In this document: positions 35,333-44,307 of the stretch, piece by piece
Layout of the letters: every line of letters starts with the position of its first letter
Numbering within the stretch: the first letter of the stretch is position 1
Origin: Lentisalinibacter orientalis
GTDB taxonomy: Bacteria; Pseudomonadota; Gammaproteobacteria; Steroidobacterales; Woeseiaceae
Reading direction: 5' to 3'
Length of the DNA stretch: 64,000 nucleotides
Assembly (NCBI RefSeq): GCF_040706535.1
Contig: NZ_JAPDRJ010000006.1
Location: 186,001-250,000 of the forward strand
Position numbers and translations under genes: made by a program
The notes under the pieces: generated by a model
What the model was told of the DNA's origin: nothing
Databases searched by the model: none
What the model saw: the letters and a program-made list of their open reading frames with translations, nothing else

Positions 35333-36932
35333 GGTCGAATCCTGGAAGTTGGTCCTTGAATGAGCGTGTCGAACGTGCCATCGGCTCGGATGCGGACAGT
35401 GAAACCTGTCTCTCGGCTAAACACATCGACAACCGTATTGCCCCCTCGCGCGGTCGCAAACGGCCCCACGATGTCGGTCGGATTTCGAAGCGTCCTTGCG
35501 ACGGTCGAAAGTGCTTCGTCGAATCCAGCCCTTCCTCTTGCGAACGGAAGACGTCCCTGCCCGATTTTCGCACCGAGCTTTTCTTGAAGACGTCGGGCAT
35601 TACTTGCGAGAAAGTTACTAACCCCACCAGGCGTCAGATCAAGGTTGCCAACTCCGCGTATGTTGTAAAACCGGACTGCGTTCGGGACACCACTGCGTAG
35701 AGTGCGAGCGCCAGAAACAAATGTCGCACCAAGAAGTCCAACGTCAGGCCCCGGCGAGAGCATTGTGTTCGCGACGTCAATCCCGATCAAGCCCCAACCA
35801 GCGATTTCCCAGGCGACACTTGTCACGAATCGCCAATCGACATTCACGTCACCGAAGATCCAGCTGTCGCTACCGTCCTGAGAATCACCATCATTGGACC
35901 TGTCATTCGAACAAATTCCAAAATTGACGCAGTCTTCGTAGTCCTCCCTCCGGTCGAGATCGTCAATATCACGCTCGGTAATCGAACCGGGCGGGTTAAA
36001 GAAGTCTTCGCAGCCGCCGAAGAGGCGACAGAAATCCCGAAACGTGAAGCGGCGCTCACCTTCGTCTGGATCGAACCCACTCGGATCGATAAACGCCATC
36101 GGATTGTTATAGACGTAGGAGTAGCGATTGAATGCCTGGGAATTCGAAGGGTCAGGCACGAACGGATCTGCGCTGACCATGCGCCCGATGATCGGATCCT
36201 GCACGCGTCCATTCATATGAACCAGTCGGACGGAGTCCAGGTGCTCATGTCCGGTATACCCTCGCTCGGTCGCGTTGGGCACACTGAACTGGCTGTCGGT
36301 GGGATCAGCGCTCCAGTTGGGATAACGCCGTTTGCCAAAGGCATCATAGCTGAACGTCTGATCGACGTTGCCGGACTCATCAGTCACTGATACGACGCTT
36401 CCCAGGTGATCCCTGTGCAGGTAGCGTGTCGTGATCGAGCCGCTAGTCGGCCGGGTGTAGACGGCAACGGCGCGATTGCCGGCGAAGATGTTGTGCCGGT
36501 ACTCGGTCACGCCGCTCTTCGTCTCTTTCTCGAAATGAGCGCCCACATAATAGGTGGTAGCGGTTACGCCGCTGTTCACGGCGACCTGCTTGAATCGAGC
36601 CCGCGTGGGTCCATAGGAGAACTGCGCGTAATCACTCCCGTAGTTGATCCGATTCGGTTTGTTGTAGGAGTACCAGGTGATCGGATCGCCGTCGCGCTGG
36701 GTCATGTTGCCGTTGGCATCGTAGCTGTAGGTTCCGGAGCGTGATCCGGTGATGCTAGTCACAGCCCCGGGTCCCGCGGCCCCGGCGCCGTAGGTGTACG
36801 TGCCGACATCCGACTTGTAGGTAATCCGGCCAGTGGCGTCGTAGTTGACCGAGAGGGTCAGGGCGCCATTGAGATGGGCGGTCTTCAGGCGATTGAGGTC
36901 GTCATAGGAAAAGACCTCGGTCTTGGATTGAT
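35329..36932 (-). CDS. Rhs-family toxin, 5' truncated by IS
   Basis: The open frame runs from the IS boundary at 36932 to 35329, about 534 residues. It has YD repeats (VFSYDDLNRLKTA, YSYDANGNMTQRDGDPITWY), then the Rhs core motif RYLHRDHLGSVVSVTD and DPIIGRMVSADPFVPDP ending in YVYNNPMAFIDPSGFDP. After that comes a ~230-residue variable C-terminus, the toxin part (LPFARGRAGFDEALSTVART at its end region). I do not recognise the toxin class. The N-terminal secretion part is lost, so delivery is doubtful. Immunity gene overlaps the stop. Confidence 0.85.
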
Positions 36933-36971
36933 TGAACCACCCCGGGTATTCCGGAGACTCTTTTGTGTGAG

Positions 36972-37873
36972 TCAGGCCGCCATCGCCTGACCCTTTTCTT
37001 GCACGTAGTAGGCTGCCTCGAACTCGACCGGCGGGACGTCACCGATCGGCCCTAGCAGCCGTCTGTTGTTATACCAGTCCACCCATTCCAGAGTCGCGTA
37101 TTCGACCTGGTCGATGTTCTTCCACGGCCCTCTCGGCCAGATGCTTTCGGTTTTGAACAAGCCGATGATGCTCTCGGCCATGGCGTTGTCGTAGGAGTCA
37201 CCGGTGCTGCCAACAGACGATTCGATGCCGGCCTCGCCGAGACGCTCGGTGTAGCGGATCGAGAGATACTGGCTGCCGCGGTCGCTGTGATGGATCAGGC
37301 GTTCCGTGACATTCCTGGCGTGCAGCGCTTGCTCCAGGGCGTCGAGCACGAGATCGGTCTTCAGCGAGTTCCAGACGCGCCAACCGACGATCATGCGCGA
37401 GAACACATCGATGACGAACGCCGCGTACACCGGGCCCCGCCAAGTGGCTACGAAGGTGATGTCGGCCACCCACAATCGGTTGGGGCGGTCGCGGTGAACG
37501 AGCGCTCGACCAGGTCTGCCGGCCGTTCTGTGCCCAGGTCCGGCACCGTCGTCTTGTAGCCCTTGCCCCGCACCAGGCCGCGGATACCGAGTCTCTGCAT
37601 CAGCCGCTCAACCGTGCAGCGCGCCACCCGGATGCCTTCCCGATTGAGCTGCTTCCAGATCTTGTAGGCGCCGTAGGCACGGAAGTTCTCGTTCCACACA
37701 CGCACGATTTCGATCTCGAGTATCAAGTCGCATCGCGCACGGGCGCACAGCAACGAGGGGTCCGCCTCGCGGGCCTTGCAGGCGTAGTAGGTGGACGGGG
37801 CAATCGGCAGCTGCGCGCAGATCGGCTCGACCCCGTACTCATCACGGTGATCGTCGATGAACGACGTCATCAC
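36972..37873 (-). pseudogene. IS3 OrfB transposase, frameshifted
   Basis: The rve-type DDE transposase is split into two frames: 37448-37873 (up to FTATAPTDCG) and 36972-37475 (from LWVADITFVATW). Normal relatives read FTATAPNRLWVADIT without a break, so a base is missing in the GGGG run at 37482-37485. The catalytic Asp in WVADITF, the Asp in IHHSDRGSQY and the Glu in AMAESIIG are all in the second part. The start of OrfB overlaps the OrfA stop. The copy is probably inactive unless frameshifting occurs. Confidence 0.85.
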
Positions 37874-38190
37874 TTCGGTCGGCGGTCGAGCTCCGCCTGG
37901 GCAAAATAGGCTGACGCCTTTCTCAGGATCTCATTTGCTCGCTTAAGCTCGCGGTTCTCGCGCCGGAGTTCCTTCAGCTCTTCGGCCTGCGTGGTCGTCA
38001 GACCGTCTCGCATACCCTGGTCACGCTCCCATTGCCGCACCCAGCGGCGCAGCGCCTCCGGCGTACAACCCAACTTCTGCGAAACCGACCGCATTGACCC
38101 CCATTGCGTGTCCCCTGCCTTCTGCCCTTCGACGACAAGCCGAATCGCCCGCTCCTTAAACTCTGCGGAATATCGTTTTTGTGCACTCAT
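37870..38190 (-). CDS. IS3-family OrfA
   Basis: A 106-residue transposase subunit with a helix-turn-helix (QKRYSAEFKERAIRLVVEGQ, then SVSQKLGCTPEALRRWVRQW) and a C-terminal leucine-zipper (ELKELRRENRELKRANEILR). This is the standard OrfA of IS51/IS3 elements. It overlaps OrfB by four bases. It binds the IS ends and needs OrfB for transposition. Appears intact. Confidence 0.92.
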   Translation of the reverse strand: MSAQKRYSAEFKERAIRLVVEGQKAGDTQWGSMRSVSQKLGCTPEALRRWVRQWERDQGMRDGLTTTQAEELKELRRENRELKRANEILRKASAYFAQAELDRRPK

Positions 38191-38267
38191 GACTCAATCC
38201 TCTCAAAGAACTGAGCCTCCGCGAAACCCGGGGTGGTTCACTTTGCCAGCAAGGCAGGAGATTCCAT

Positions 38268-38564
38268 GTGGTATCGGCACCGATTGTCGATATGGGCGGC
38301 CGGGTTCCAGATGCGATCGGCGAAGACCGGAGGGCAGCCCACAAACTACAGCTGAGGCAGAGCGTCCCGCATATGGGAAACCCGGACTATTTCGAGACTT
38401 TCCGGCGTGGAAACGATATATATGGGTTGAATAGAAAGAACGGAGTGTTGCTGTTTAGAGGTGCGACAACTCACGGACCAACGTACGTCGCTCACAACGT
38501 AAGGGCTCGGGGGAGAACGTTGTTTTATCTATTAGACTCCCATTCACGCATTCCATACGGATGA
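38268..38564 (+). CDS. Small uncertain open reading frame
   Basis: A 98-residue frame between the IS right end and the next gene. The second half (YFETFRRGNDIYGLNRKNGV, then LLFRGATTHGPTYVAHNV) looks protein-like; the first half does not. It may be the remaining 3' end of a gene cut by the IS. It ends 15 bases before the next start. No family recognised. Confidence 0.3.
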   Translation: MVSAPIVDMGGRVPDAIGEDRRAAHKLQLRQSVPHMGNPDYFETFRRGNDIYGLNRKNGVLLFRGATTHGPTYVAHNVRARGRTLFYLLDSHSRIPYG

Positions 38565-38578
38565 GTGAGGAGGACTCT

Positions 38579-39406
38579 ATGATCAATAAGGCGCGGTCAG
38601 GGCGAATGGTCGGTATAGGCTTTGGGGTTGTGGCGCTCTTAGCGGCTGCCGCAATCTTCCATCTTTACTCGTCTTTTCTGACTGCAGACGAAGAAATCGC
38701 AAATTTCGCCGATCGGCCGGCTGCCTCGCAACAGCAACCGCAGCCCAAGACCTACGCTCAGCCAGCCGCAAGCAATCCTAATCCGCAATCTGCTGAGGCA
38801 GACCGCGAGTTAGCTCCCAACTCGGTAGCGACCAAACCTCAGATACCGAGGGAGGAAGCTGAGAAACAGTACCGCTGGGAAGCGGAGCATGGTTACGTCT
38901 ATACAAGCGATGAGGATTATCGACTGCTATCGGACGCCGAGCTAGAACAATTGACAGTTGCCGGCGATGTCGCCGCGATGCAGCAGCTCGCTGTGCGCTC
39001 GATGCTTAAACGCCCGGAAGAGGCCCTCGAATTGTATCGGCAAGCTGCAATTCACGGTTCCACGTACGCGCTAATTGCAATCGCTGATACTTGGCGCCTA
39101 CACGCGACTTCCGACACTTCCCCAAAGTCGACCATAGGGGAAGAGAACCCGTACGTGAACGCTCTGACGTACACCTTCACTGCGCAGTTGAGAGGAAACA
39201 ACACTGCCGCAGGTACCAAAGCGTCCGAAATCGTAACCGAGGGCGAACTCTCTCGAGAGCAGGTAGACAACGCCTGCGGTCTGGCTAAAGGCATCCTAAG
39301 AGAGTTATCGACTGAGAGGCAGAGGATAGGACTACCACAATTTGACAACAGCCCTAGCCCCTCCGGAATCAGCTTTTCAAACTTTGAGTACACGTGCCGA
39401 GAGTAG
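38579..39406 (+). CDS. Membrane-anchored hypothetical protein
   Basis: A 275-residue protein with an N-terminal membrane helix (GIGFGVVALLAAAAIFHLYS), a Gln/Pro/Ala-rich linker (about 35-90) and a helical C-terminal region (AGDVAAMQQLAVRSMLKRPE, then ALELYRQAAIHGSTYALIAI) that resembles Sel1/TPR-like repeats. The ATG at 38579 is chosen because GAGGAGG lies five bases upstream; an upstream ATG at 38561 lacks one. Its C-terminal domain likely faces the periplasm. Confidence 0.72.
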   Translation: MINKARSGRMVGIGFGVVALLAAAAIFHLYSSFLTADEEIANFADRPAASQQQPQPKTYAQPAASNPNPQSAEADRELAPNSVATKPQIPREEAEKQYRWEAEHGYVYTSDEDYRLLSDAELEQLTVAGDVAAMQQLAVRSMLKRPEEALELYRQAAIHGSTYALIAIADTWRLHATSDTSPKSTIGEENPYVNALTYTFTAQLRGNNTAAGTKASEIVTEGELSREQVDNACGLAKGILRELSTERQRIGLPQFDNSPSPSGISFSNFEYTCRE

Positions 39407-39461
39407 GTTTCGACCTACAAAGGTGATCATTCGCAACCAGAAGAACTAGGGAGGGAGGGTT

Positions 39462-39644
39462 ATGCGAAGACTCGTGTTTGTGCTGCTGTTACTTACTGTG
39501 CGACAGGGTGTTGCATGTTCAGTCGAGGACGCCGACTCGTTGGGGGCCATCGAATCTGACATTGGACTTTGGGATGCTGTGTGGGCGGGGTTCAGTTACA
39601 CCCAAGCTGCCTACTCTGAACTTGGTGAGGACCTCGACTGTTGA
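39462..39644 (+). CDS. Secreted protein, 3'-truncated by repeat R2
   Basis: A 60-residue frame with a signal peptide (RRLVFVLLLLTVRQGVACS) and the start of a helical domain (AVWAGFSYTQAAYSELGEDL). It ends in a TGA exactly at the left edge of repeat R2 (39647), which suggests the original gene was longer and was interrupted there. It has GGGAGGG upstream of the ATG. Function unknown. Confidence 0.5.
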   Translation: MRRLVFVLLLLTVRQGVACSVEDADSLGAIESDIGLWDAVWAGFSYTQAAYSELGEDLDC

Positions 39645-39646
39645 CT

Positions 39647-39805
39647 TGCGTCGAATATTGAGCCGAATTCACCGAACATTTGCATCGTCGATTGACCCGG
39701 ATGGTTCGCCAAATTGACGTTATTCCTCACCCGCTTGGCGGAGATTATCCGGGTGAATATCAAATGCAAATCGCGGGTCAGTTTTCTGTGCAAATCAACA
39801 TTCCC
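39647..39805 (+). repeat. Palindromic repeat R2, copy 3
   Basis: The best-formed copy: ATTTGCATCGTCGATTGACC near 39678 and the inverse AAATGCAAATC near 39770 pair, as do ACCCGGAT and ATCCGGGT, around a ~40-base centre. Same orientation as copy 2. Confidence 0.78.
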
Positions 39806-39871
39806 GAGGCAGGTTCTTGGCCTATGGCTAGCTGCAGCCGCTCAAGAGGCTCACATTCAGGAGGTTAACGC

Positions 39872-40315
39872 GTGATCCGTTACACGTTGGCAGGACTGTT
39901 CTCACTAGTTCTTCTGTGCTTCGCGTTGAATCCAGTCTCTGCGAACGATGAATTCAGCGCCTCTCCGGAACAGATCGCCCAGGCGAAAGAAGACCTTGGA
40001 AGGAGCCTCGGTGCGACGCTGGGTGAGAAGTTGGCGAATCACCTCGTTGGGCGCGGTTTGGCGGAGCAAGACGCTGAAAGAATCGCGACGCGAACGGTCG
40101 AAACCTACGCGGTTTGTATCGTTGACGTATTGGTGGATCAGGCTGAGAAGCAAGGGCAGCCGATAGTACCCATCTTGGATTCTATGAAGGATCTTGCTGT
40201 GTCACCGGAATTGCAGGAAATCGGTGACAGATGGGACAAGGATGCAACTCGACAAGCGCTACTCCCATGTGCAGCAAGCATTGCGTCGGCCGCGGGAGTC
40301 CAGGTTAGGGAGTGA
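39872..40315 (+). CDS. Secreted hypothetical protein
   Basis: A 147-residue protein with a signal peptide (RYTLAGLFSLVLLCFALNPV, cleavage near SANDE) and an acidic helical domain (EQIAQAKEDLGRSLGATLGE, then EQDAERIATRTVETYAVCIV) with two cysteines that could pair. The start is a GTG with AGGAGG eight bases before. It is probably periplasmic. Family not recognised. Confidence 0.75.
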   Translation: MIRYTLAGLFSLVLLCFALNPVSANDEFSASPEQIAQAKEDLGRSLGATLGEKLANHLVGRGLAEQDAERIATRTVETYAVCIVDVLVDQAEKQGQPIVPILDSMKDLAVSPELQEIGDRWDKDATRQALLPCAASIASAAGVQVRE

Positions 40316-40525
40316 CCGCTACTGGAACCGGCGCCTCGAGCTCAGCCCATTGACGTCCGGTAGCGGGGCGGCTCCAGGCCGCAAGGCTAAGCTAGCTGCG
40401 CTCTGAACTAGGATTCTCGTTATCGGTTCGGGCCATACATTGTCCGGAGCGCGGCGCTCTGGATGGAAAGTTAAACGCGGATCTTAAGCACAAGTGCCAA
40501 CTGACATATTGATGAGGTCGCACAA

Positions 40526-40942
40526 TTGAACTCACGAAAAGCCCTTCGGATTGCAATAGTCGTCTTTTGGCTTTCCCAAGCAATCGGGCTACTTATCTCA
40601 TACCCGCTGGAGTCTGATCTCCCGTCCCACCTTCAGGAATACATCGCCTGGGATATGGAGCAAGACTTATCTCAGTGGCAAGTTGTTGTCGTCATTTTCG
40701 GCCTACTATCGATAGTGGCGATTTTCATCGGGTCTATCGGCCTCTTTGTATTTCGAGAATGGGGGAGAAGTCTGTTCGCCATTTCATGGGGCGTTCTATT
40801 GATTATCTCTCCTTTTTTGGGTCCCACAGTCGAACATGGTGTTGTGTCATTCTTCTCTTATCTAGGAACATTGAGCATCGGGATCATCCTGGGGATTGCG
40901 TTTTTCACTGACGCTATCAAGTCTAATCCAAGGGTTGCTTAG
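40526..40942 (+). CDS. Four-helix membrane protein
   Basis: A 138-residue protein with about four hydrophobic segments (IAIVVFWLSQAIGLLISYPL, VVVVIFGLLSIVAIFIGSIG, SLFAISWGVLLIISPFLGP, YLGTLSIGIILGIAFFTDAI). The start is a TTG at 40526 with GATGAGG ten bases upstream. No family recognised. The first loop is acidic. Confidence 0.65.
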   Translation: MNSRKALRIAIVVFWLSQAIGLLISYPLESDLPSHLQEYIAWDMEQDLSQWQVVVVIFGLLSIVAIFIGSIGLFVFREWGRSLFAISWGVLLIISPFLGPTVEHGVVSFFSYLGTLSIGIILGIAFFTDAIKSNPRVA

Positions 40943-41200
40943 CGCGCTGAGAAGACCCTACAGACGGCTTGTGGTGGCGCAGCGACCCTAGTGTCACAAC
41001 GAGAAAGTTGATTCCTCGGGCCAAGCCCTGGTGATCGGTCATGAGATGTAACAAGAGACTTGGATCGAGCGCTATGCAAAGTGGTCCGACCGAGTTCCGC
41101 GAGCGCACGGGTTAGGTCCCGATCTCCCGGACGGGTTAGGCCCCGATCGGCTGGACAGTCTCGGTTCGCCGGTAGAGTGTCGGGAAATGCAGGGGCCGGG

Positions 41201-41533
41201 TCATTCCGGATGCTCTGATTGTCGCAGCCATTCCGGGATGTCACGTTGTGCGTGAAGTACGCGCCAGACGTGGATACGGTCAGGTTGCTCGACGTAGAAC
41301 ACAAGGAAAGGATAGCGATTAAGGCCCCAGACACGCAGGCCGGGTAGGTTCAGTTCGTGGGCGTAGCGGGGGGATCCTATTGCCGGATTCCGGCTGATGA
41401 GCTCGTAGGCCTCTTCTATAGCATCGATCAAGCCGAGCGCGGCCGATCGGGCGTCATCGTTCAGATAGAATGCAATCCCGGCATCCACATCCCGGTTGGC
41501 CTGCTCACGCGGGACGACCGGCTTCCCGGTCAC
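41201..41533 (-). CDS. ParE/RelE-family toxin
   Basis: A 110-residue ParE/RelE-superfamily toxin: a helix-hairpin N-terminus (DAGIAFYLNDDARSAALGLI), then NPAIGSPRYAHELNLPGLRV and RYPFLVFYVEQPDRIHVWRV with LHAQRDIPEWL. ParE poisons gyrase; RelE cuts mRNA. The gene order with a ParD-type antitoxin favours the ParE name. It overlaps the antitoxin stop by four bases. Confidence 0.88.
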   Translation of the reverse strand: MTGKPVVPREQANRDVDAGIAFYLNDDARSAALGLIDAIEEAYELISRNPAIGSPRYAHELNLPGLRVWGLNRYPFLVFYVEQPDRIHVWRVLHAQRDIPEWLRQSEHPE

Positions 41534-41781
41534 TCTTTGGGGTCGGGTTCGGCGTTAAGGCGCACCCGGCGGCGCAGCTCCTCGAAATAGCTGGAATCTG
41601 CCGGAGCCGCCGGTGAGGAGGCGGCTCCGGCCAGGAGCAGACCGCGCAACTGCAGACGGTCCTGATCTTTGCGGATCAATTCGCGTACGTACTCGCTACT
41701 GGTGCCGTAGCCGCCCTCGCTCACCCGCTCGTCGACGAAGGACTTCAGGGCCTCGGGCAGTGAGATGTTCATCGTGCTCAT
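41530..41781 (-). CDS. ParD-family antitoxin
   Basis: An 83-residue antitoxin with a ribbon-helix-helix N-terminus (NISLPEALKSFVDERVSEGG, then YGTSSEYVRELIRKDQDR) and a C-terminal tail for toxin binding. It precedes the ParE gene and overlaps it by four bases. It lies about 80 bases left of dusA repeat copy 6. It should autorepress the operon. Confidence 0.9.
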   Translation of the reverse strand: MSTMNISLPEALKSFVDERVSEGGYGTSSEYVRELIRKDQDRLQLRGLLLAGAASSPAAPADSSYFEELRRRVRLNAEPDPKE

Positions 41782-41859
41782 GCGGCGAGATTAGGGGCTT
41801 TGGCAAAAATTGGCAAGACTGATCCCTGCTGTAACCTTTGGCGCCCATATATCTGGACT

Positions 41860-42145
41860 AGCCGGAAAACAAAAGTGCGTCATTGCTGGTGCGTCACGGT
41901 GCGACATTGGCGATTTTCGGTCCGGAATAGGCCCGCACGAATTCTAGACCCGGGCTCTCGGGCTACGCATCCCTATGACATTCCTGCCAAAATAGCCACA
42001 TGAATAACTGCCCACATCGCCGAGAAATACAGGTTGCGCCGATGATGGATTGGACGGAAGGCTTCGGAATCGCGGTTTAGGATCAGGTGCTTACGAATTC
42101 AGTGTATCGGCAAGACGCACCAATGTCGCACCCTGATTTCTAGGC
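41860..42145 (+). repeat. dusA-start repeat, copy 6
   Basis: The left part starts at GCCGGAAAACAAAAGTGCG and keeps the GTGCGACATTG boxes. The dusA-like ATG is at 42000 (frame MNNCPHRREIQVAPMMDWTE). The right arm AGACGCACCAATGTCGCACC ends near 42131. The head found in copies 5, 7 and 8 is missing. Confidence 0.88.
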
Positions 42146-42239
42146 AAAAGGCCTAGATTCTCCGCTTGCTGGCGCAGCTCTGTGCCTAGCGCTTAACGCA
42201 TGGTTCTCTATCGGACTGCCTGTACGGCGACCGTACCTC

Positions 42240-42758
42240 TCATTGGATCTTCGAGAGAAACTCGATAGTCGAAGCCATCCGATTATCGTATTCGGGGTAC
42301 AGAGCGATAGAACTGAACTCGCCGTCGATGCAGCCCTCTATCCAGAGTTGGTAGCCGTCGGGCATCCATAGGTCCGATCGGGGCGTGACCGCCCAGAAAC
42401 CCGATTGGACGAACAGTCCATAGACGGTGTTCCATTGCTCGGGCGTCAGCGCGACGATCTCTGTGTCCTCGAGTCTCCCACTGAGCAGCCGGTGGCGCGT
42501 TAGTTGGATTTCATCACCGGCGTTCTCAATGTACGCGATGGCGAATGGTGTGCCACCGCCCACTTCGACGATCCGGAAGGCACTGAACGTTCCGTCGCAC
42601 TGGTCCCGGATTGACGGGACACTTGGCAAATCAGTGATCAAACGGAGGGTGACGGCGTAATCATGATCGCCGGTGTCGCTCGTCTGCGAAATGGCGAGAC
42701 CACTGCCAAGAAGTAGGGTACACAGAATGGGAAGGCTTCGAACGTAGGAGAATCTCAC
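42240..42758 (-). CDS. Secreted hypothetical protein
   Basis: A 172-residue protein with a signal peptide (SLPILCTLLLGSGLAISQTS) and a strand-rich domain (YAVTLRLITDLPSVPSIRDQ, then FAIAYIENAGDEIQLTRHRL) with a pair of cysteines that may form a disulfide. It is predicted to be periplasmic. No family recognised. It is divergent from the lipoprotein gene at 42867. Confidence 0.72.
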   Translation of the reverse strand: MRFSYVRSLPILCTLLLGSGLAISQTSDTGDHDYAVTLRLITDLPSVPSIRDQCDGTFSAFRIVEVGGGTPFAIAYIENAGDEIQLTRHRLLSGRLEDTEIVALTPEQWNTVYGLFVQSGFWAVTPRSDLWMPDGYQLWIEGCIDGEFSSIALYPEYDNRMASTIEFLSKIQ

Positions 42759-42866
42759 TGAGCCACCCCCTTAAGCCGATCCGGCTGCTCAATGCAGCAT
42801 CGCCGCGTTATGGTATTTTATTCCGCACGCTTGCGGTTTCAATACTTGGCAGGTAGGCGACGAAAG

Positions 42867-43412
42867 ATGGGCTACGCATGGCAACGCACCAACCGATGGG
42901 GTCTTATGGCGGCAATGCTGGTGCTTAGCGGTTGCGCAGTCCGTGTGCCAACGAGCGACTACTGTGGCTTTGCGCCCTCGGCCCGTATCGGTCAGCTGCC
43001 GGCGGCGGAGGTCGGCGTCATCCTGGGTGTCGATCCGGATAAGCGCCGGGAGCCCTATCTCGTGCTATCAACCCAGCCGCGCGGAACGGCCGGGACGCAA
43101 GAGAACCCGCTCACCGGCGAAACCATCGAGCTGACGCCCGGCCCGGTCGCGCTTCCGCAGGATTCGAACGAGGTCGCCTGCGCCGGTGTCGACTGGCGAG
43201 CCTATCGGCTGGCACCAGATAGCTACGATGCTTGGGATGCATTCTGGGAAGGCGGTATACCGGGCGAGGAGTTTGCCATTGGAGTGGTCTCCTCGACCGC
43301 AACCCGCTCGTTCCCCATCCGCGAGTATGGCCTGGCGATCGTGGAAGCCGATTCAGGGGGAGAGTTCTTCCGCTGTGGCTGCTACGAGCTGGGTAAGGGG
43401 ACGGACGAGTAG
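42867..43412 (+). CDS. Hypothetical lipoprotein
   Basis: A 181-residue predicted lipoprotein (WGLMAAMLVLSGCAVRVP, lipobox cysteine about residue 23) with a strand-rich domain (AEVGVILGVDPDKRREPYLV) and several cysteines (FFRCGCYELG at the end). The ATG at 42867 puts the signal at the N-terminus; a frame from 42792 is open too. The stop is four bases before the next start, so it probably forms an operon with the SGNH-hydrolase gene. Confidence 0.7.
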   Translation: MGYAWQRTNRWGLMAAMLVLSGCAVRVPTSDYCGFAPSARIGQLPAAEVGVILGVDPDKRREPYLVLSTQPRGTAGTQENPLTGETIELTPGPVALPQDSNEVACAGVDWRAYRLAPDSYDAWDAFWEGGIPGEEFAIGVVSSTATRSFPIREYGLAIVEADSGGEFFRCGCYELGKGTDE

Positions 43413-43416
43413 GGCG

Positions 43417-44235
43417 GTGAGGCAGGAGCGCACCCGGCCGCTACACTGGTTGTTGGTCTTCCTATTGCTGGCGTCGTTCGCGGCGTGGGCCTCGCCGGCG
43501 ACGTCGGATACCACCCGAGTACTTTTCGTTGGCAACAGCCTCACCTATTACTACGGTGTCCCGTATCTGTTCCAGGAAATCGCACGAGATGTCTACGGAG
43601 AGAACGTCTCCGTCGATTCTCTCCTGCAAGGCGGTGGCCGTCTCGCTGACGTGGCATCAAATTCGGTCAGCCTGGACGCTCTCAGAGGGGCTTCCTACGA
43701 CGTCGTGATCCTGCAGGAGAATGGCGGTTTGCTCCTTTGCGGTGCGGATCGAGCTGGGCGACAAACTCTCGAGTGTCAGGAATCGCTGACTGCGCATCGC
43801 CGGATTCTCGATATCGCTGGTGGCGACTCCGCCCGCGGGATTCTGCTCGGCACCTATCAGGGCAACTATCCCGTGGCCGAGGCCTTGGTTGTCGGTGAAC
43901 AGTGGGTTGCCAGGGAACTGGCGCTGGACGGTTACGCGAGCGTAGCGCTGCCTGTTCTGAGGGGCAAAGAGCGCTACGACGATCTGCCATGGTTCGCCGA
44001 AGATGGTATGCATCCGGGCCCGGCCGCGTCGTTGCTGATTGCGGCGTCGGCGGCGAAGGCCGCGTTCGGAGAACCACCACCCAGCTGGGAATTGACGGCG
44101 CGAATGCCGTACCGGACACCCAAAACGCCGTTGTCCTACGACCGGCTCGTCATAGGCTCCGAAGCGTTTCGGAGCTCGGAGCCGCTGTCTGTCGTACGAG
44201 CCGACATCAAGAAGATATTTGCTTTGCTCGAATAA
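43417..44235 (+). CDS. SGNH/GDSL-type hydrolase, secreted
   Basis: A 272-residue protein: signal peptide (HWLLVFLLLASFAAWASPAT), then SGNH block I VLFVGNSLTYYYGVP with the nucleophilic Ser near residue 43, an Asn-rich block (VILQENGGLLLC) and the terminal DGMHPGPAA carrying the catalytic Asp-x-x-His. These are esterases or lipases of varied substrate. The start is a GTG at 43417 after the previous stop. It would be periplasmic or secreted. The enzyme class is firm; the substrate is unknown. Confidence 0.78.
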   Translation: MRQERTRPLHWLLVFLLLASFAAWASPATSDTTRVLFVGNSLTYYYGVPYLFQEIARDVYGENVSVDSLLQGGGRLADVASNSVSLDALRGASYDVVILQENGGLLLCGADRAGRQTLECQESLTAHRRILDIAGGDSARGILLGTYQGNYPVAEALVVGEQWVARELALDGYASVALPVLRGKERYDDLPWFAEDGMHPGPAASLLIAASAAKAAFGEPPPSWELTARMPYRTPKTPLSYDRLVIGSEAFRSSEPLSVVRADIKKIFALLE

Positions 44236-44307
44236 TCGGCTGACTTAGACGCGTACCGTTCACTCGAAGCCATACTGGCGAAAGATCGGGTAGAGGACGT
44301 GGCGCAA

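Larger units (their letters stand above)
36933..38240 (-). mobile_element. IS3-family insertion sequence (IS51-like group)
   Basis: A 1308-base element bounded by inverted ends TGAACCACCCCGGG (36933) and CCCGGGGTGGTTCA (38240). It encodes OrfA and OrfB on the minus strand. The usual 3-base target duplication is not seen: GAT on the left, CTT on the right. Its insertion or later deletion has removed the 5' part of the Rhs gene. Confidence 0.88.

Noticed and set aside
43186..43416. Upstream extension of the SGNH-hydrolase frame
   Set aside because: It overlaps the preceding lipoprotein gene in another frame and would bury the signal peptide.
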